This document shows positions 18,051 through 27,326 of a stretch of 64,000 bases of DNA, one piece after another. The notes under the pieces were generated by a model. The model was not told the DNA's origin and searched no databases. It saw only the letters and a list, made by a program, of their open reading frames with translations. The stretch is taken from positions 1 to 64,000 of the forward strand of contig NZ_AUKX01000028.1 in the NCBI RefSeq assembly GCF_000424985.1. Direction: 5' to 3'. A program made the translations under genes and the position numbers. The stretch comes from Arenibacter latericius DSM 15913 (lineage in GTDB: Bacteria > Bacteroidota > Bacteroidia > Flavobacteriales > Flavobacteriaceae). Positions within the stretch are counted from its first letter, which is position 1. Each line of letters opens with the position of its first letter.

Positions 18051-18241
18051 CGATGAGGGTTTAACGGCGTTTGCTTTGTGTCACTTATGCAGGTGTATAA
18101 CTTTCAAAAGGAGTGAAATACTAAAAACGAAGAGATTGTGAGATTTTTTAAAAGATTATGGGGAATCTTAATTTTTTTCTCATACTTTAGATTTAATAAT
18201 TAACAATTAGGCAGAAGCCTAATACCTTAAAAGCAAAACAG

Positions 18242-19252
18242 ATGTTCAACTCAAAAATAATTGGACTTGGTTTTTATGTGCCTGAGAATGTAGTCACTAA
18301 TGACGATTTGTCCAAGGTGATGGATACCAATGATGAATGGATTCAAGAGCGTACTGGTATCAAAGAAAGAAGACATGTAATTAAAGGTGATGGGGATACC
18401 ACCACTACTATGGGGGTAAAAGCGGCAAAAATAGCTATTGAACGTGCGGGAATAGATAAGGATGATATTGATTTTATTGTGTTCGCTACTTTAAGTCCAG
18501 ACTATTATTTTCCTGGACCCGGTGTATTGGTCCAGCGAGATTTAGGAATTAAAACCGTAGGAGCGTTAGATGTGAGAAACCAGTGCTCTGGTTTTGTCTA
18601 TGCTTTATCTGTGGCAGATCAATATATAAAAACGGGAATGTATAAAAATGTTCTAGTTATTGGTTCAGAATTGCACTCCCATGGTTTAGATATGACGACT
18701 AGGGGAAGGGGTGTTTCTGTGATATTTGGTGATGGTGCAGGCGCTGCGATATTAAGTAGGGAAGAGGATACAACAAAAGGTATACTGTCTACTCATTTGC
18801 ATTCCGAAGGACAACATGCAGAAGAGTTGTCTTTAATTGCACCTGGTATGGGAAAACGTTGGGTAAACGATATTTTGGCAGATAATGATCCCAATGATGA
18901 ATCTTACTTTCCCTATATGAATGGTCAATTTGTATTTAAAAATGCTGTAGTCCGTTTTAGTGAGGTAATCGTAGAAGGCTTAAAAGCCAATAATTTGGAG
19001 GCCAAGGATATTAATATGCTGGTTCCTCATCAGGCTAATTTAAGAATCTCTCAGTTCATTCAGAAAAAGTTTGGTCTGCAAGATGATCAGGTATATAATA
19101 ATATTATGAACTATGGAAATACTACGGCGGCTTCTATTCCTATTGCACTTACAGAGGCTTGGGAACAGGATAAGATAAAATCTGGAGACCTAGTAGTACT
19201 TGCTGCTTTTGGTAGTGGTTTTACATGGGGAAGTGTCATTATTAGATGGTAG
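18242..19252 (+). CDS. 3-oxoacyl-ACP synthase III family protein (FabH-like)
   Basis: This 336-residue thiolase-fold enzyme condenses acyl-CoA with malonyl-ACP. The catalytic triad is visible: Cys in DVRNQCSGFVYAL, His in VPHQANLRI and Asn in NYGNTTAASIP. The N-terminal TNDEWIQERTGIKERRHV motif and the C-terminal AFGSGFTWGSVII glycine loop are typical of the family. It lies alone between spacers and away from other fatty-acid genes, so it may be a paralogue for specialised lipids rather than the main FabH. The symbol is left blank for that reason. Confidence 0.93.
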   Translation: MFNSKIIGLGFYVPENVVTNDDLSKVMDTNDEWIQERTGIKERRHVIKGDGDTTTTMGVKAAKIAIERAGIDKDDIDFIVFATLSPDYYFPGPGVLVQRDLGIKTVGALDVRNQCSGFVYALSVADQYIKTGMYKNVLVIGSELHSHGLDMTTRGRGVSVIFGDGAGAAILSREEDTTKGILSTHLHSEGQHAEELSLIAPGMGKRWVNDILADNDPNDESYFPYMNGQFVFKNAVVRFSEVIVEGLKANNLEAKDINMLVPHQANLRISQFIQKKFGLQDDQVYNNIMNYGNTTAASIPIALTEAWEQDKIKSGDLVVLAAFGSGFTWGSVIIRW

Positions 19253-19280
19253 TTTAATAATATTAGTTGTAATAAACGCG

Positions 19281-19311
19281 AAACCCGGAACAGAAGCTCC
19301 GGGTTTCTTCA
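19281..19311 (+). terminator. Rho-independent terminator
   Basis: A 9-bp GC-rich stem AAACCCGGA/TCCGGGTTT is followed by TTCTTC, 28 bp after the FabH-like stop. Confidence 0.75.
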
Positions 19312-19762
19312 TTGATAAACTATACTAAACACTAACCATTAACTATAAAAATACAGTCATATCAATGATTGGTCTTTTTATATGCCTAAAGGAAGGGATT
19401 TTTAGTCTTATTTTACGCTGTTTAACATTATTTAACGCGGGTTTTAACATTGTAATCGCTTAATAGTCTTTGTGTTACTTCTAATGTTTTGGTGCAGGCC
19501 TGTTTAGTCGCATTTCTCCTTTATTAACTAATAAGTTTAGTAACCCTAACCATAGCTTAATTCGCTATAATGGAAGGTTTAGTATATAGCAAAAAGAACA
19601 GCGGTCTCTTAGGTGCTTTATGTACAGGTTAGAATATTAGAACACTTATGATTACCTATGTGTTCTGTTTAGATAGGCACAGAAATTGGGGTGAACTGTT
19701 AGCCGCTTTTCTGTTGTATATTTTGTGCGCTTGCCGCAGTGACACTAACTTCTGTTACCAAA
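19312..19762. other. Intergenic spacer, no gene recognised
   Basis: The 450 bp lie between convergent FabH-like and symporter genes. No ORF, tRNA or clear hairpin was found. It is slightly more GC-rich than other spacers around 19430-19510 and contains the direct repeat TTTAACATTATTTAACGCGG / TTTTAACATTGTAATCGC. It might be a decayed gene. Confidence 0.3.
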
Positions 19763-21244
19763 TTAGGCGATACTTGGTTTATCTTTTATTCTAATAAACC
19801 ATAGCCCGATGAATGTTATAATTCCGTTAATAGGTAATAATTCATACCCTACTTGATAGCCGCCAATAACCTCTGGTGGAATATTTGCAATTACTATTAT
19901 TAGCAGTACAGAAATCACTGAAACCACAGCAGCATATTTATCCTTTATCTGATATTTGGTGATAATCCCAAAGGAAAATAGTCCTAATAGAGGGCCATAG
20001 GTATATGTCGCAACCGTTAGGAGTCCGTCTATAACGTTCTTGTCTAATATATGTTTAAAAATCACGATGACTATGATGAGCAGTATACTCATTCCTATAT
20101 GTGTTCTTTTTCGGATAGATTTTTGTTTGGCTTCTGGTTTTTTGCTGATATTTAAGAAATCCACACAGAAAGAGGTAGTAAGGGCTGTAAGTGCGCTATC
20201 TGCACTACTATACGCCGCAGCGATTAGTCCAAGCATAAAAGTGGTGGCTACTGCAATACCTAGTCCGCTGTTAATAGCTATTTCTGGAAACAATAAATCG
20301 GGCTTAGGAACCCCATCCATCAAGGGGATACCAATATTAAATTTGTTGGCATATATAAATAAAAGTGCTCCTAATAATAAAAAGGCAAAATTCACAACAA
20401 TGAGCACCAAGCTAAAGGAAACTACATTTTTTTGAGCATCCTTGAGATTTTTGCAGGTGAGGTTCTTTTGCATCATGTCCTGATCTAACCCGGTCATGCA
20501 AATAGCAATAAACATCCCGCCAAGAAAGGATTTTACAAAATGGACCTTATTAAAAAAATCGTCAGTAAAAAGTATTTTATTGTATTTTTTTAACTCATCG
20601 GAAGCCAAGAATTCCGTAAAACTCCATCCTAGTTCTTGGTTGATTTGGTAAATAGACAATCCAACAGCAGTTAACATAAATAATGTCTGTAAGGTGTCTG
20701 TCCAAACAATAGTTTTTATTCCTCCTTTAAAAGTGTATATCCATATTAGAAGTATAGACAAGGTAACGGTAACTTCAAAGGGGACGTTCCAAGCATCAAA
20801 AACAAATTGTTGTAAAACAATGGCTACTAAGAAAAGTCTAAAAGAGGCGCCTAATACTCGAGATATAAAGAAGAAAAATGCGCCTGTCTTATAACTAACC
20901 GTTCCAAACCGTCCCTCTAGGTATTCGTAAATGGAGGTTACATTTAATCTGTAATATATAGGTAATAGTACGTAGGCAATTACTAGGTAGCCTGCTAAGT
21001 ACCCAAAGACAACTTGCATATAGCTAAATTCTGATCCTTCTACCCACCCCGGTACAGAAATAAAAGTGACCCCTGAAAGTGAGGCCCCAATCATACCAAA
21101 AGCTACTAAAAACCAAGGTGATTGTTTCCCAGCTTTGAAAAAATCTATGTTGGAATCATTTTTTCCTGTGAAATAGGAAATTAATAGGAGTAATAGGAAG
21201 TAACAGCCTATCAGTGCTAATATTAGGGTAGGATTCATATTCAT
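19763..21244 (-). CDS. Sodium:solute symporter (SSS family)
   Basis: The 493-residue membrane protein has about 13 hydrophobic segments with the LeuT-fold SSS signature: [23 protein letters not shown] in helix 1-2, [18 protein letters not shown], and [25 protein letters not shown], where the two adjacent Ser belong to the Na2 site. It is a cytoplasmic-membrane importer of sugars, amino acids or anions; the substrate is not deducible. It is monocistronic and divergent from recR. Confidence 0.93.
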   Translation of the reverse strand: MNMNPTLILALIGCYFLLLLLISYFTGKNDSNIDFFKAGKQSPWFLVAFGMIGASLSGVTFISVPGWVEGSEFSYMQVVFGYLAGYLVIAYVLLPIYYRLNVTSIYEYLEGRFGTVSYKTGAFFFFISRVLGASFRLFLVAIVLQQFVFDAWNVPFEVTVTLSILLIWIYTFKGGIKTIVWTDTLQTLFMLTAVGLSIYQINQELGWSFTEFLASDELKKYNKILFTDDFFNKVHFVKSFLGGMFIAICMTGLDQDMMQKNLTCKNLKDAQKNVVSFSLVLIVVNFAFLLLGALLFIYANKFNIGIPLMDGVPKPDLLFPEIAINSGLGIAVATTFMLGLIAAAYSSADSALTALTTSFCVDFLNISKKPEAKQKSIRKRTHIGMSILLIIVIVIFKHILDKNVIDGLLTVATYTYGPLLGLFSFGIITKYQIKDKYAAVVSVISVLLIIVIANIPPEVIGGYQVGYELLPINGIITFIGLWFIRIKDKPSIA

Positions 21245-21377
21245 TAATTAAGTGGCCAAAGTACAAAAAACAAATAAATTTTTAATCAATAGATCCAATG
21301 CGGTGAAATAAGTGATGGTTTGCCTAATTCATTTTTTTCTTTTCCTATAATGGCCCTTATTAAATACTTTAAAATTG

Positions 21378-21385
21378 TAATTTTG
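21378..21385 (+). promoter_or_regulatory. Candidate -7 element of recR
   Basis: TAATTTTG fits TAnnTTTG, but it lies only 5 bp before the recR ATG at 21391, implying a nearly leaderless mRNA. No -33 element was recognised at the proper spacing. Confidence 0.3.
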
Positions 21386-21390
21386 TAGTT

Positions 21391-22008
21391 ATGGAATTTT
21401 CATCTAAACTATTGGAGAACGCAGTCTATGAAGTGTCTCAGCTACCAGGAATTGGTAAACGTACGGCATTGAGATTGGTGCTTCACCTGTTAAAACAACC
21501 CAATGAGCAGACCACAAGGTTGACCAGCGCTTTGGTTAATTTGAAAAGCAATATTAAATTTTGTAGAAACTGTCATAACATTTCAGATGTAGTGCTTTGT
21601 GAAATATGTGCCAATCCCAAAAGGGATCAGACTACGGTTTGTGTAGTAGAGGACATTCGTGATGTAATGGCGATTGAAAATACAGGGCAGTTTAAGGGAC
21701 TCTACCATGTGTTGGGTGGAAAAATATCACCAATGGAAGGGGTGGGGCCACAAGATTTAACCATTGCTTCATTGATAAAGAAAGTAAAGCAAGGAGAAGT
21801 AAAGGAGCTTATTTTTGCCTTAAGCTCTACTATGGAGGGAGATACTACTAACTTTTATATCTTTAAGCAGTTGGAAGGAACCGATGTAAAAACCTCTACT
21901 ATTGCTAGAGGGATTGCGATAGGGGACGAATTGGAATATGCAGATGAGGTAACCTTGGGAAGGAGTATTTTAAATAGAATTCCATTTGAAAACTCTCTAA
22001 AGGCCTAA
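21391..22008 (+). CDS. recR: Recombination mediator protein RecR
   Basis: The 205-residue protein loads RecA at gaps together with RecF/RecO. The order is: N-terminal helix-hairpin-helix ([17 protein letters not shown]), zinc finger [16 protein letters not shown], Toprim domain ([14 protein letters not shown], then [18 protein letters not shown]), and the Walker-B-like C-terminal segment ([21 protein letters not shown]). Length and motif order are normal. It is followed by the dehydrogenase E2 gene after 94 bp. Confidence 0.97.
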   Translation: MEFSSKLLENAVYEVSQLPGIGKRTALRLVLHLLKQPNEQTTRLTSALVNLKSNIKFCRNCHNISDVVLCEICANPKRDQTTVCVVEDIRDVMAIENTGQFKGLYHVLGGKISPMEGVGPQDLTIASLIKKVKQGEVKELIFALSSTMEGDTTNFYIFKQLEGTDVKTSTIARGIAIGDELEYADEVTLGRSILNRIPFENSLKA

Positions 22009-22057
22009 TTTAAAAACAAGAGGTAATTAAAAGGGAATATTATGGCCCTTATTTTAT

Positions 22058-22065
22058 TATTTTTG
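22058..22065 (+). promoter_or_regulatory. Candidate -7 element of the E2 gene
   Basis: TATTTTTG fits TAnnTTTG, 37 bp before the ATG at 22103. A weak hairpin AAGGG/CCCTT (22031-22051) just before it may end recR transcription. Confidence 0.35.
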
Positions 22066-22102
22066 TAAAATATTAATCATTATAAGTCTATTAAATACGA
22101 AT

Positions 22103-23473
22103 ATGTCAAAGTTTGAACTAAAATTACCGCAGATGGGTGAGAGTGTAGCGGAAGCTACTCTTACCTCTTGGCTTAAGGAAGTTGGGGAAGTTATTGAAAT
22201 GGATGAAGCCGTTTTTGAAATTGCGACCGATAAGGTAGATTCAGAAGTTCCTAGTGAGGTAGACGGTGTTCTGGTGGAGAAATTATTCGAGATAGATGAT
22301 GTAGTAAAAGTGGGGCAGACCGTAGCAATCATAGAAATAAATGGGACTGGGGAGCAAACTACCAAAGCTGTCCAATCAGAGGCTGCTGCTAATGTTCCAG
22401 AAGCTCAAGTAGAAGCAGTAGAGAAAACGATAGAAATAGCAAAGCAAGAAGCTTCGCCAACGGTAATGGATTTTAAAGGGTCAGACCGATTTTATTCACC
22501 GCTTGTTAAAAATATAGCCAAAGAGGAAGGAATTTCTGTTGCAGAGCTAGACACTATTCCAGGTACAGGTAGTGAAGGAAGAGTAACTAAAAATGATATT
22601 CTAGAATATGTTGCCAATCGAAAATCAGGAAATGTGCAGCCTTCTAAGGAAGCGCTAGGGGATAGTGAGAATTTTGCAGCTGTTAGTAGGAGAGAAGAGC
22701 AACAAGTGGCCTCGGTAAAATCACCAGAAGTTAAGACTAATGTTGCTGCAGTGCAACCTGCTAATGGTGATGAGCATATTCCTTTATCTCGTATGGGTAA
22801 ATTGATTGCTAATCATATGACGGCTAGCTTAGAAAAATCTGCTCACGTGCAAAGTTTTGTGGAAGTAGATGTTACTAATCTGGTGAATTGGCGAAATAAG
22901 GTGAAGAATAGTTTTGAAAAAAGAGAAGGGGAGAAGTTAACATTTACCCCAATCTTTATGGAGGCGGTTGCCTTTGCCTTAAAAAAATACCCTATGATGA
23001 ATATCTCCTTGGAAGGAGACACAATAATTAAAAAGAAAAATATAAATATAGGTATGGCCGCAGCCTTACCTGATGGGAATTTGATTGTTCCGGTAATAAA
23101 AAATGCAGATCAATTAAATTTGGTTGGCATGGCAAAGGCAGTAAATGATTTAGCTAAACGAGCAAGGGCTAATGCGCTAAAACCAGATGAGATAAAAGAA
23201 GGTACCTATACGGTAACCAATGTGGGAACCTTTGGTAGTGTTTTTGGGACGCCCATTATAAATCAGCCACAGGTGGGGATTCTTGCTTTAGGTGCTATTA
23301 GGAAAATGCCTGCGGTGGTGGAGACCCAAGAGGGCGATTTTATAGCTATTAGAAGTAAAATGTATCTCTCACATAGTTATGATCACCGAGTTGTAAATGG
23401 TGCCTTGGGTGGTATGTTTGTTAAAACAGTAGCAGATTACCTAGAATCTTGGAATGTAAATAGGGAGGTTTAA
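22103..23473 (+). CDS. Dihydrolipoamide acyltransferase (E2) of a 2-oxoacid dehydrogenase complex
   Basis: This 456-residue E2 core subunit has an N-terminal lipoyl domain with Lys44 in EIATDKVDSEVPSE, a flexible linker, a peripheral-subunit-binding domain (FYSPLVKNIAKEEGISVAELDTIPG) and a C-terminal catalytic acyltransferase domain. The catalytic motif reads HRVVNG, with Asn where most E2 enzymes have Asp (HxxxDG). It most resembles the branched-chain or generic family E2 of Bacteroidota. E1 and E3 genes are not adjacent, so the substrate (branched-chain, 2-oxoglutarate or pyruvate) is open. Confidence 0.93.
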   Translation: MSKFELKLPQMGESVAEATLTSWLKEVGEVIEMDEAVFEIATDKVDSEVPSEVDGVLVEKLFEIDDVVKVGQTVAIIEINGTGEQTTKAVQSEAAANVPEAQVEAVEKTIEIAKQEASPTVMDFKGSDRFYSPLVKNIAKEEGISVAELDTIPGTGSEGRVTKNDILEYVANRKSGNVQPSKEALGDSENFAAVSRREEQQVASVKSPEVKTNVAAVQPANGDEHIPLSRMGKLIANHMTASLEKSAHVQSFVEVDVTNLVNWRNKVKNSFEKREGEKLTFTPIFMEAVAFALKKYPMMNISLEGDTIIKKKNINIGMAAALPDGNLIVPVIKNADQLNLVGMAKAVNDLAKRARANALKPDEIKEGTYTVTNVGTFGSVFGTPIINQPQVGILALGAIRKMPAVVETQEGDFIAIRSKMYLSHSYDHRVVNGALGGMFVKTVADYLESWNVNREV

Positions 23474-23612
23474 TCTCTTAGGCTTACATAGTAATATATT
23501 TTACAGTGCTTTGTAGATAATCACAATAATCGCGTTGTACCAACCAAGCGCCTGTTTGTGCTATTTCAGTATTTATAATGCCAGGAAAGAAAGTTGTTCC
23601 TCATAAAATCCT

Positions 23613-23631
23613 CGGTCTATATTTTAGACCG
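23613..23631. promoter_or_regulatory. Perfect inverted repeat upstream of the exonuclease gene
   Basis: CGGTCTA and TAGACCG flank a 5-nt loop. No T-run follows, so it looks more like an operator than a terminator. The sequence TACCTTTA, close to a -7 box, starts one base after it. Confidence 0.35.
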
Positions 23632-23672
23632 TACCTTTATAATTAATTATTATTGCAAAAACTACTTATAAC

Positions 23673-24449
23673 ATGCAACTAAAGCTTACAAGGCCAATAT
23701 GTTTTTTTGACTTAGAGACAACGGGAACCAATGTGGCAAAAGATAGAATCGTTGAAATAGCCATTTTAAAAGTGTATCCCAATGGGAATAAGGAAAGTAA
23801 AACATGGTTGGTAAACCCAGAAATGCATATTCCAGAGGAGGTTGTGGCCATTCATGGTATTTCTGATGAAAAGGTGGCACAAGAGCCTACTTTTAAACAA
23901 CTTTCCAATGAAATTTATCAAATGATTAAGGACTGTGATCTTGGTGGTTATAACTCCGATCGTTTTGATATCCCATTGCTGGCAGAGGAAATGTTGAGAG
24001 CAGGAGTAGATTTTGATATGAAAAGTACAGTTTCTGTAGATGTACAGACCATTTTTCATAAAATGGAGAAACGTACCTTGGAAGCAGCTTATAAGTTTTA
24101 TTGCGATAAGGACCTTAAAAATGCACACAGTGCAGAAGCAGATACTTTGGCAACCTATGAAGTGCTTTTGTCGCAATTGGAACGCTACCCCGAATTGGAA
24201 AATAATATTAAAAAGCTGTCCGAATTTACAACGAGAAAACAATCAGTGGATTTTGCTGGATTTATAGGGTTGAATAAAGAAGGAGAAGAAGTGTTTTCTT
24301 TTGGGAAACACAAAGGCAAAAAAGTTCATGATGTGCTAGAAAAGGAACCAGGCTATTTTGGATGGATACTCAATGCCGATTTTCCACTTTACACCAAAAA
24401 AGTATTAACTCAGATAAAGTTGAGTAAGCTAAATAATAAGTTAAGCTAA
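23673..24449 (+). CDS. DEDDh 3'-5' exonuclease (DNA polymerase III epsilon / ExoX-like)
   Basis: The 258-residue protein has Exo I FFDLETTGTN (metal-binding Asp and Glu), Exo II in GGYNSDRFDIPLLAEE and Exo III HSAEADTLATYEVL, an intact DEDDh set. A C-terminal extension, FSFGKHKGKKVHDVLEKEPGYFGWIL (about 205-232), matches the small domain found at the C-terminus of ExoX-type exonucleases. This argues for a repair or RNA/DNA processing exonuclease rather than the polymerase proofreading subunit. It is monocistronic. Confidence 0.92.
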   Translation: MQLKLTRPICFFDLETTGTNVAKDRIVEIAILKVYPNGNKESKTWLVNPEMHIPEEVVAIHGISDEKVAQEPTFKQLSNEIYQMIKDCDLGGYNSDRFDIPLLAEEMLRAGVDFDMKSTVSVDVQTIFHKMEKRTLEAAYKFYCDKDLKNAHSAEADTLATYEVLLSQLERYPELENNIKKLSEFTTRKQSVDFAGFIGLNKEGEEVFSFGKHKGKKVHDVLEKEPGYFGWILNADFPLYTKKVLTQIKLSKLNNKLS

Positions 24450-24609
24450 TATATTGATGCCTGTGTTAGATGGTAGCTGTAGATTTCCTATTTCTTCGGT
24501 TTTAAAAGACTTAGACTCATTAATGGGTCTTAAAAAGTAGGAGTCTTAACAGCTATTTATTTAAGTTTGATTTTTGTGTTTACTAAACCTTAATGAATCT
24601 ATAACTTTT

Positions 24610-25221
24610 ATGAAGATTATTTGTATTGGTCGCAATTATGTTGATCATATAGCGGAATTGAATAACGAGAAGCCTAGTGAGCCGGTGGTGTTTATAAAGC
24701 CAGATTCTGCGGTTTTGCCAAAAGAACAGGATTTTTATATTCCAGAATTTTCCCAGGATGTTCATTATGAAGTGGAGGTGTTGGTGAAGATTAAAAAAGT
24801 GGGAAAACATATAGATGTCAACTTTGCCAAGAATTATTATGACGAAATTGGGTTGGGTATAGATTTTACTGCTAGGGATCTGCAGGCTCAATTAAAAGAA
24901 AAAGGGCTACCATGGGAAAAGGCAAAAGGTTTTGACGGTGCTGCAGTAGTAGGCGCTTGGTTGCCTAAATCTCACTTTAAAGATTTAAATAACATTAATT
25001 TCCAACTTAAAAAGAATAATGAGGTGGTGCAGGATGGGAATACTGGTCTTATGATTTGGAAGATAGATGAGCTAATTTCCTATGTCTCTCGATATTTTAT
25101 GTTAAAAAAAGGCGATATTATCTTTACAGGAACTCCGGCAGGAGTAGGAAAAGTTAAAGCAGAAGACTATCTTGTGGGTACACTTGAAAATACGGAGTTA
25201 TTCTCTTTAAATATTAAATAA
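24610..25221 (+). CDS. Fumarylacetoacetate hydrolase family protein
   Basis: The 203-residue single FAH domain begins MKIICIGRNYVDHIAELNN. A TTG 36 bp upstream gives an odd 12-residue extension and is rejected. Metal ligands are the two Glu of HYEVEVLVKI and the Asp of GLGIDFTARDLQ; GDIIFTGTPAGVG is the family C-terminal motif. Small FAH proteins of this type act as acylpyruvate hydrolases or oxaloacetate decarboxylases. It directly abuts the Hpt gene (no spacer), and that gene overlaps cinA, so the three genes are translationally linked. Confidence 0.93.
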   Translation: MKIICIGRNYVDHIAELNNEKPSEPVVFIKPDSAVLPKEQDFYIPEFSQDVHYEVEVLVKIKKVGKHIDVNFAKNYYDEIGLGIDFTARDLQAQLKEKGLPWEKAKGFDGAAVVGAWLPKSHFKDLNNINFQLKKNNEVVQDGNTGLMIWKIDELISYVSRYFMLKKGDIIFTGTPAGVGKVKAEDYLVGTLENTELFSLNIK

Positions 25222-25560
25222 ATGATTTATAATCTAGATAAAATAAATGAAATGGCAGAAGGGGATGAGGAGTTCGTCCGATCTGTTATTGCTGTATTTT
25301 TAGAAGAGGTTCCTCAAGACTTAAATGAGTTGGAGAAGGTATTAGAGCTAAAAGACTATACAAGGGTTTATAAGTTGGCGCACAAAATTAAACCAAATGT
25401 AGACTTAATGGGTATGGAACAGTCTCATGCAATGGCTTTAGAAATTGAAACGCTTGGTAGAAATATGGAGAATGTTTCGGAAATAGATCGATTAGTGCCC
25501 TTGCTAAAGAAAGATGTTAATCAGGTGATTACGGAACTTAAAAACGATTTTAATCTTTAA
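25222..25560 (+). CDS. Histidine phosphotransfer (Hpt) domain protein
   Basis: The 112-residue four-helix protein has the phospho-acceptor His in KLAHKIKPNVDLMGM and the second conserved helix motif MALEIETLGRNMENV. It carries no kinase or receiver domain. Such stand-alone Hpt proteins relay phosphate between hybrid kinases and response regulators, but neither is nearby. Its start follows the FAH stop at once, and its TAA overlaps the cinA ATG (TAATG). Confidence 0.9.
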   Translation: MIYNLDKINEMAEGDEEFVRSVIAVFLEEVPQDLNELEKVLELKDYTRVYKLAHKIKPNVDLMGMEQSHAMALEIETLGRNMENVSEIDRLVPLLKKDVNQVITELKNDFNL

Positions 25561-26807
25561 TGTTTGCGGAGATAATTACCATAGGAGATGAAATCTTAAT
25601 TGGGCAGATTATTGATACCAATTCTGCTTTTATTGCCCAGGAATTAAATAAAATTGGGGTTTCTGTATATCAGATTAGTTCGGTGCAGGATAATAGAGAG
25701 CATATTTTAGAAGCTCTAAGGGAAGCTGAATCGAGATCCGATGTTATAATTGTTACCGGTGGTCTTGGTCCTACAAAAGATGATATTACTAAGCATACCT
25801 TATGTGAGTATTTTGGTGATACCTTAATAGAAGATAAAGGAGTGCTTTCTCATGTAGAGCAAATATTTAAAAAGTATATAACTACCCCTATATCTGATTT
25901 AAACAGGAAACAGGCCTGGGTGCTTAGCACAGCAGAAGTGCTGCATAATGAGTATGGTACTGCGCCTGGTATGTGGATCCCTAAAAATGGAAAAGTAATA
26001 GTCTCGTTACCGGGAGTTCCCTTTGAGATGAAGAACCTAATTACGAGTAGTGTAATTCCAAAGATTATAGCAGAGTTTAAGCGTCCGTTTATCATACATA
26101 AGACTATTATCACGTATGGGATTGGAGAAAGTCCTATTGCAGAGATTCTAGAGCCTGTGGAGGAGGGGCTCCCCGATGAGGTAGGGCTTGCTTATCTTCC
26201 AAGTTTAGGGTCGGTTAGGTTAAGGCTTACGGGAAAAGGTCCAGACAAAGAGCGCTTGCATCAATTAATAGAAATAGAGGCGGATAAGATAAAAATCTTA
26301 TTGAAAGATTATATATTTGGTGAAGATGGAGGAGAACCCCTAGAGGTCATTATAGCCAATTTGCTAACGCGATTGAAAATGACCTTGGGTACAGCGGAGA
26401 GTTTTACTGGGGGGAGGATAGCGGAAAAAATAACTAGCATTCCTGGTGCTTCGGCTTATTTTAAAGGAAGTGTGGTGTGTTATGCTACCCAAACTAAAAT
26501 AGAAGTGCTTAAGGTGCCCCAGGGATTAGTAGAGCAATACTCAGTGGTAAGTCCCCAAGTGGCAGAGGCTATGGCCGTTAACTTAAGGGCTTTGTTGAAA
26601 ACCGATTTTGCAATTGCTACTACTGGTAATGCGGGACCAACAAAAGGGGACTCAGATGCGGAAGTAGGAACGGTGTATATCGCCATTGCTACACCAAAGC
26701 ATGTGCTCGTAGAAAAATTCCTTATGGGGAGTCAAAGAGATAGGGTAGTGCAAAAGTCTGTAAATAAGGCATTTGAGTTGTTGCAAAAAGAAATTTCAAA
26801 ATTGTGA
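25560..26807 (+). CDS. cinA: CinA family protein / nicotinamide-nucleotide amidohydrolase
   Basis: The 415-residue two-domain protein has an N-terminal MoCF/COG1058 domain (ITIGDEILIGQIIDTNSAFI, VIIVTGGLGPTKDDITKH, GTAPGMWI) and a C-terminal CinA amidase domain (LGTAESFTGGRIAEKITSIPGAS, ATTGNAGPTKGDSDAEVGTVYIA). Family members deamidate NMN in pyridine-nucleotide recycling and may hydrolyse ADP-ribose. Full-length arrangement is normal. Translation is coupled to Hpt through a 1-bp overlap. Confidence 0.95.
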   Translation: MFAEIITIGDEILIGQIIDTNSAFIAQELNKIGVSVYQISSVQDNREHILEALREAESRSDVIIVTGGLGPTKDDITKHTLCEYFGDTLIEDKGVLSHVEQIFKKYITTPISDLNRKQAWVLSTAEVLHNEYGTAPGMWIPKNGKVIVSLPGVPFEMKNLITSSVIPKIIAEFKRPFIIHKTIITYGIGESPIAEILEPVEEGLPDEVGLAYLPSLGSVRLRLTGKGPDKERLHQLIEIEADKIKILLKDYIFGEDGGEPLEVIIANLLTRLKMTLGTAESFTGGRIAEKITSIPGASAYFKGSVVCYATQTKIEVLKVPQGLVEQYSVVSPQVAEAMAVNLRALLKTDFAIATTGNAGPTKGDSDAEVGTVYIAIATPKHVLVEKFLMGSQRDRVVQKSVNKAFELLQKEISKL

Positions 26808-26815
26808 CAAAGAAT

Positions 26816-26847
26816 TTTGTGCGTACCATATAAATAGCTTAAATTTG
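26816..26847 (+). promoter_or_regulatory. Promoter of the rpmB-rpmG-DUF4295 operon
   Basis: TTTG at 26816-26819, a 20-bp spacer and TAAATTTG at 26840-26847 fit the Bacteroidota vegetative sigma consensus. The site falls just after the cinA stop and 33 bp before rpmB. Confidence 0.75.
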
Positions 26848-26880
26848 CAGCCTGTTTATAACAAAATTAAAAGTAGCGAG

Positions 26881-27117
26881 ATGTCAAAAGTTTGTGATGT
26901 TACTGGAAAGAGAGCCATGTTTGGAAATAATGTGTCCTTCTCGATAAATAAAACCAGAAGAAGATTTGATGTAAATCTTTCCAAAAAACGTTTCTATATT
27001 CCGGAAGAAGACCGTTGGGTAACCTTAAAGGTGTCCGCTAAGGCTTTAAAGAGTATTAACAAAAAGGGAATTTCCGTTGTTTTGAAAGAAGCAAAAGGGA
27101 AAGGGTTGATTAAATAA
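26881..27117 (+). CDS. rpmB: 50S ribosomal protein L28 (bL28)
   Basis: The 78-residue protein begins MSKVCDVTGKRAMFGNNVS and continues with the basic KTRRRFDVNLSKKRF block and VTLKVSAKALKSINKKG, the classic L28 order. An upstream in-frame ATG at 26773 lies inside cinA and gives a non-family extension, so the start at 26881, downstream of the promoter, is used. rpmG and DUF4295 follow. Confidence 0.97.
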   Translation: MSKVCDVTGKRAMFGNNVSFSINKTRRRFDVNLSKKRFYIPEEDRWVTLKVSAKALKSINKKGISVVLKEAKGKGLIK

Positions 27118-27137
27118 TCCTGAAATACTAAGATAAA

Positions 27138-27320
27138 ATGGCAAAGAAAGGTAATAGAATCCAGGTTATTTTGGAATGTACTGAGCATAAGGAGTCTGGC
27201 ATGCCAGGAACTTCTAGGTACATTACAACTAAAAGTAAAAAGAATACTCCAGATAGGATGGAAATAAAAAAATACAATCCTATTCTTAAGAGAGTGACAG
27301 TTCATAAAGAAATAAAATAA
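27138..27320 (+). CDS. rpmG: 50S ribosomal protein L33 (bL33)
   Basis: The 60-residue protein [18 protein letters not shown] carries [21 protein letters not shown], the L33 core. Only one Cys is present (ECTEH), so this is the zinc-free form. It sits between rpmB (20-bp gap) and the DUF4295 gene (6-bp gap). Confidence 0.96.
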   Translation: MAKKGNRIQVILECTEHKESGMPGTSRYITTKSKKNTPDRMEIKKYNPILKRVTVHKEIK

Positions 27321-27326
27321 TACGTC

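Noticed and set aside
24574-24609. Upstream TTG start of the FAH gene
   Set aside because: The 12 extra residues are not family-like and the ATG at 24610 starts the conserved MKIICIGRNY.
26773-26880. N-terminal extension of L28
   Set aside because: It lies inside cinA and upstream of the rpmB promoter; L28 proteins start at MSKVCDVTGK.
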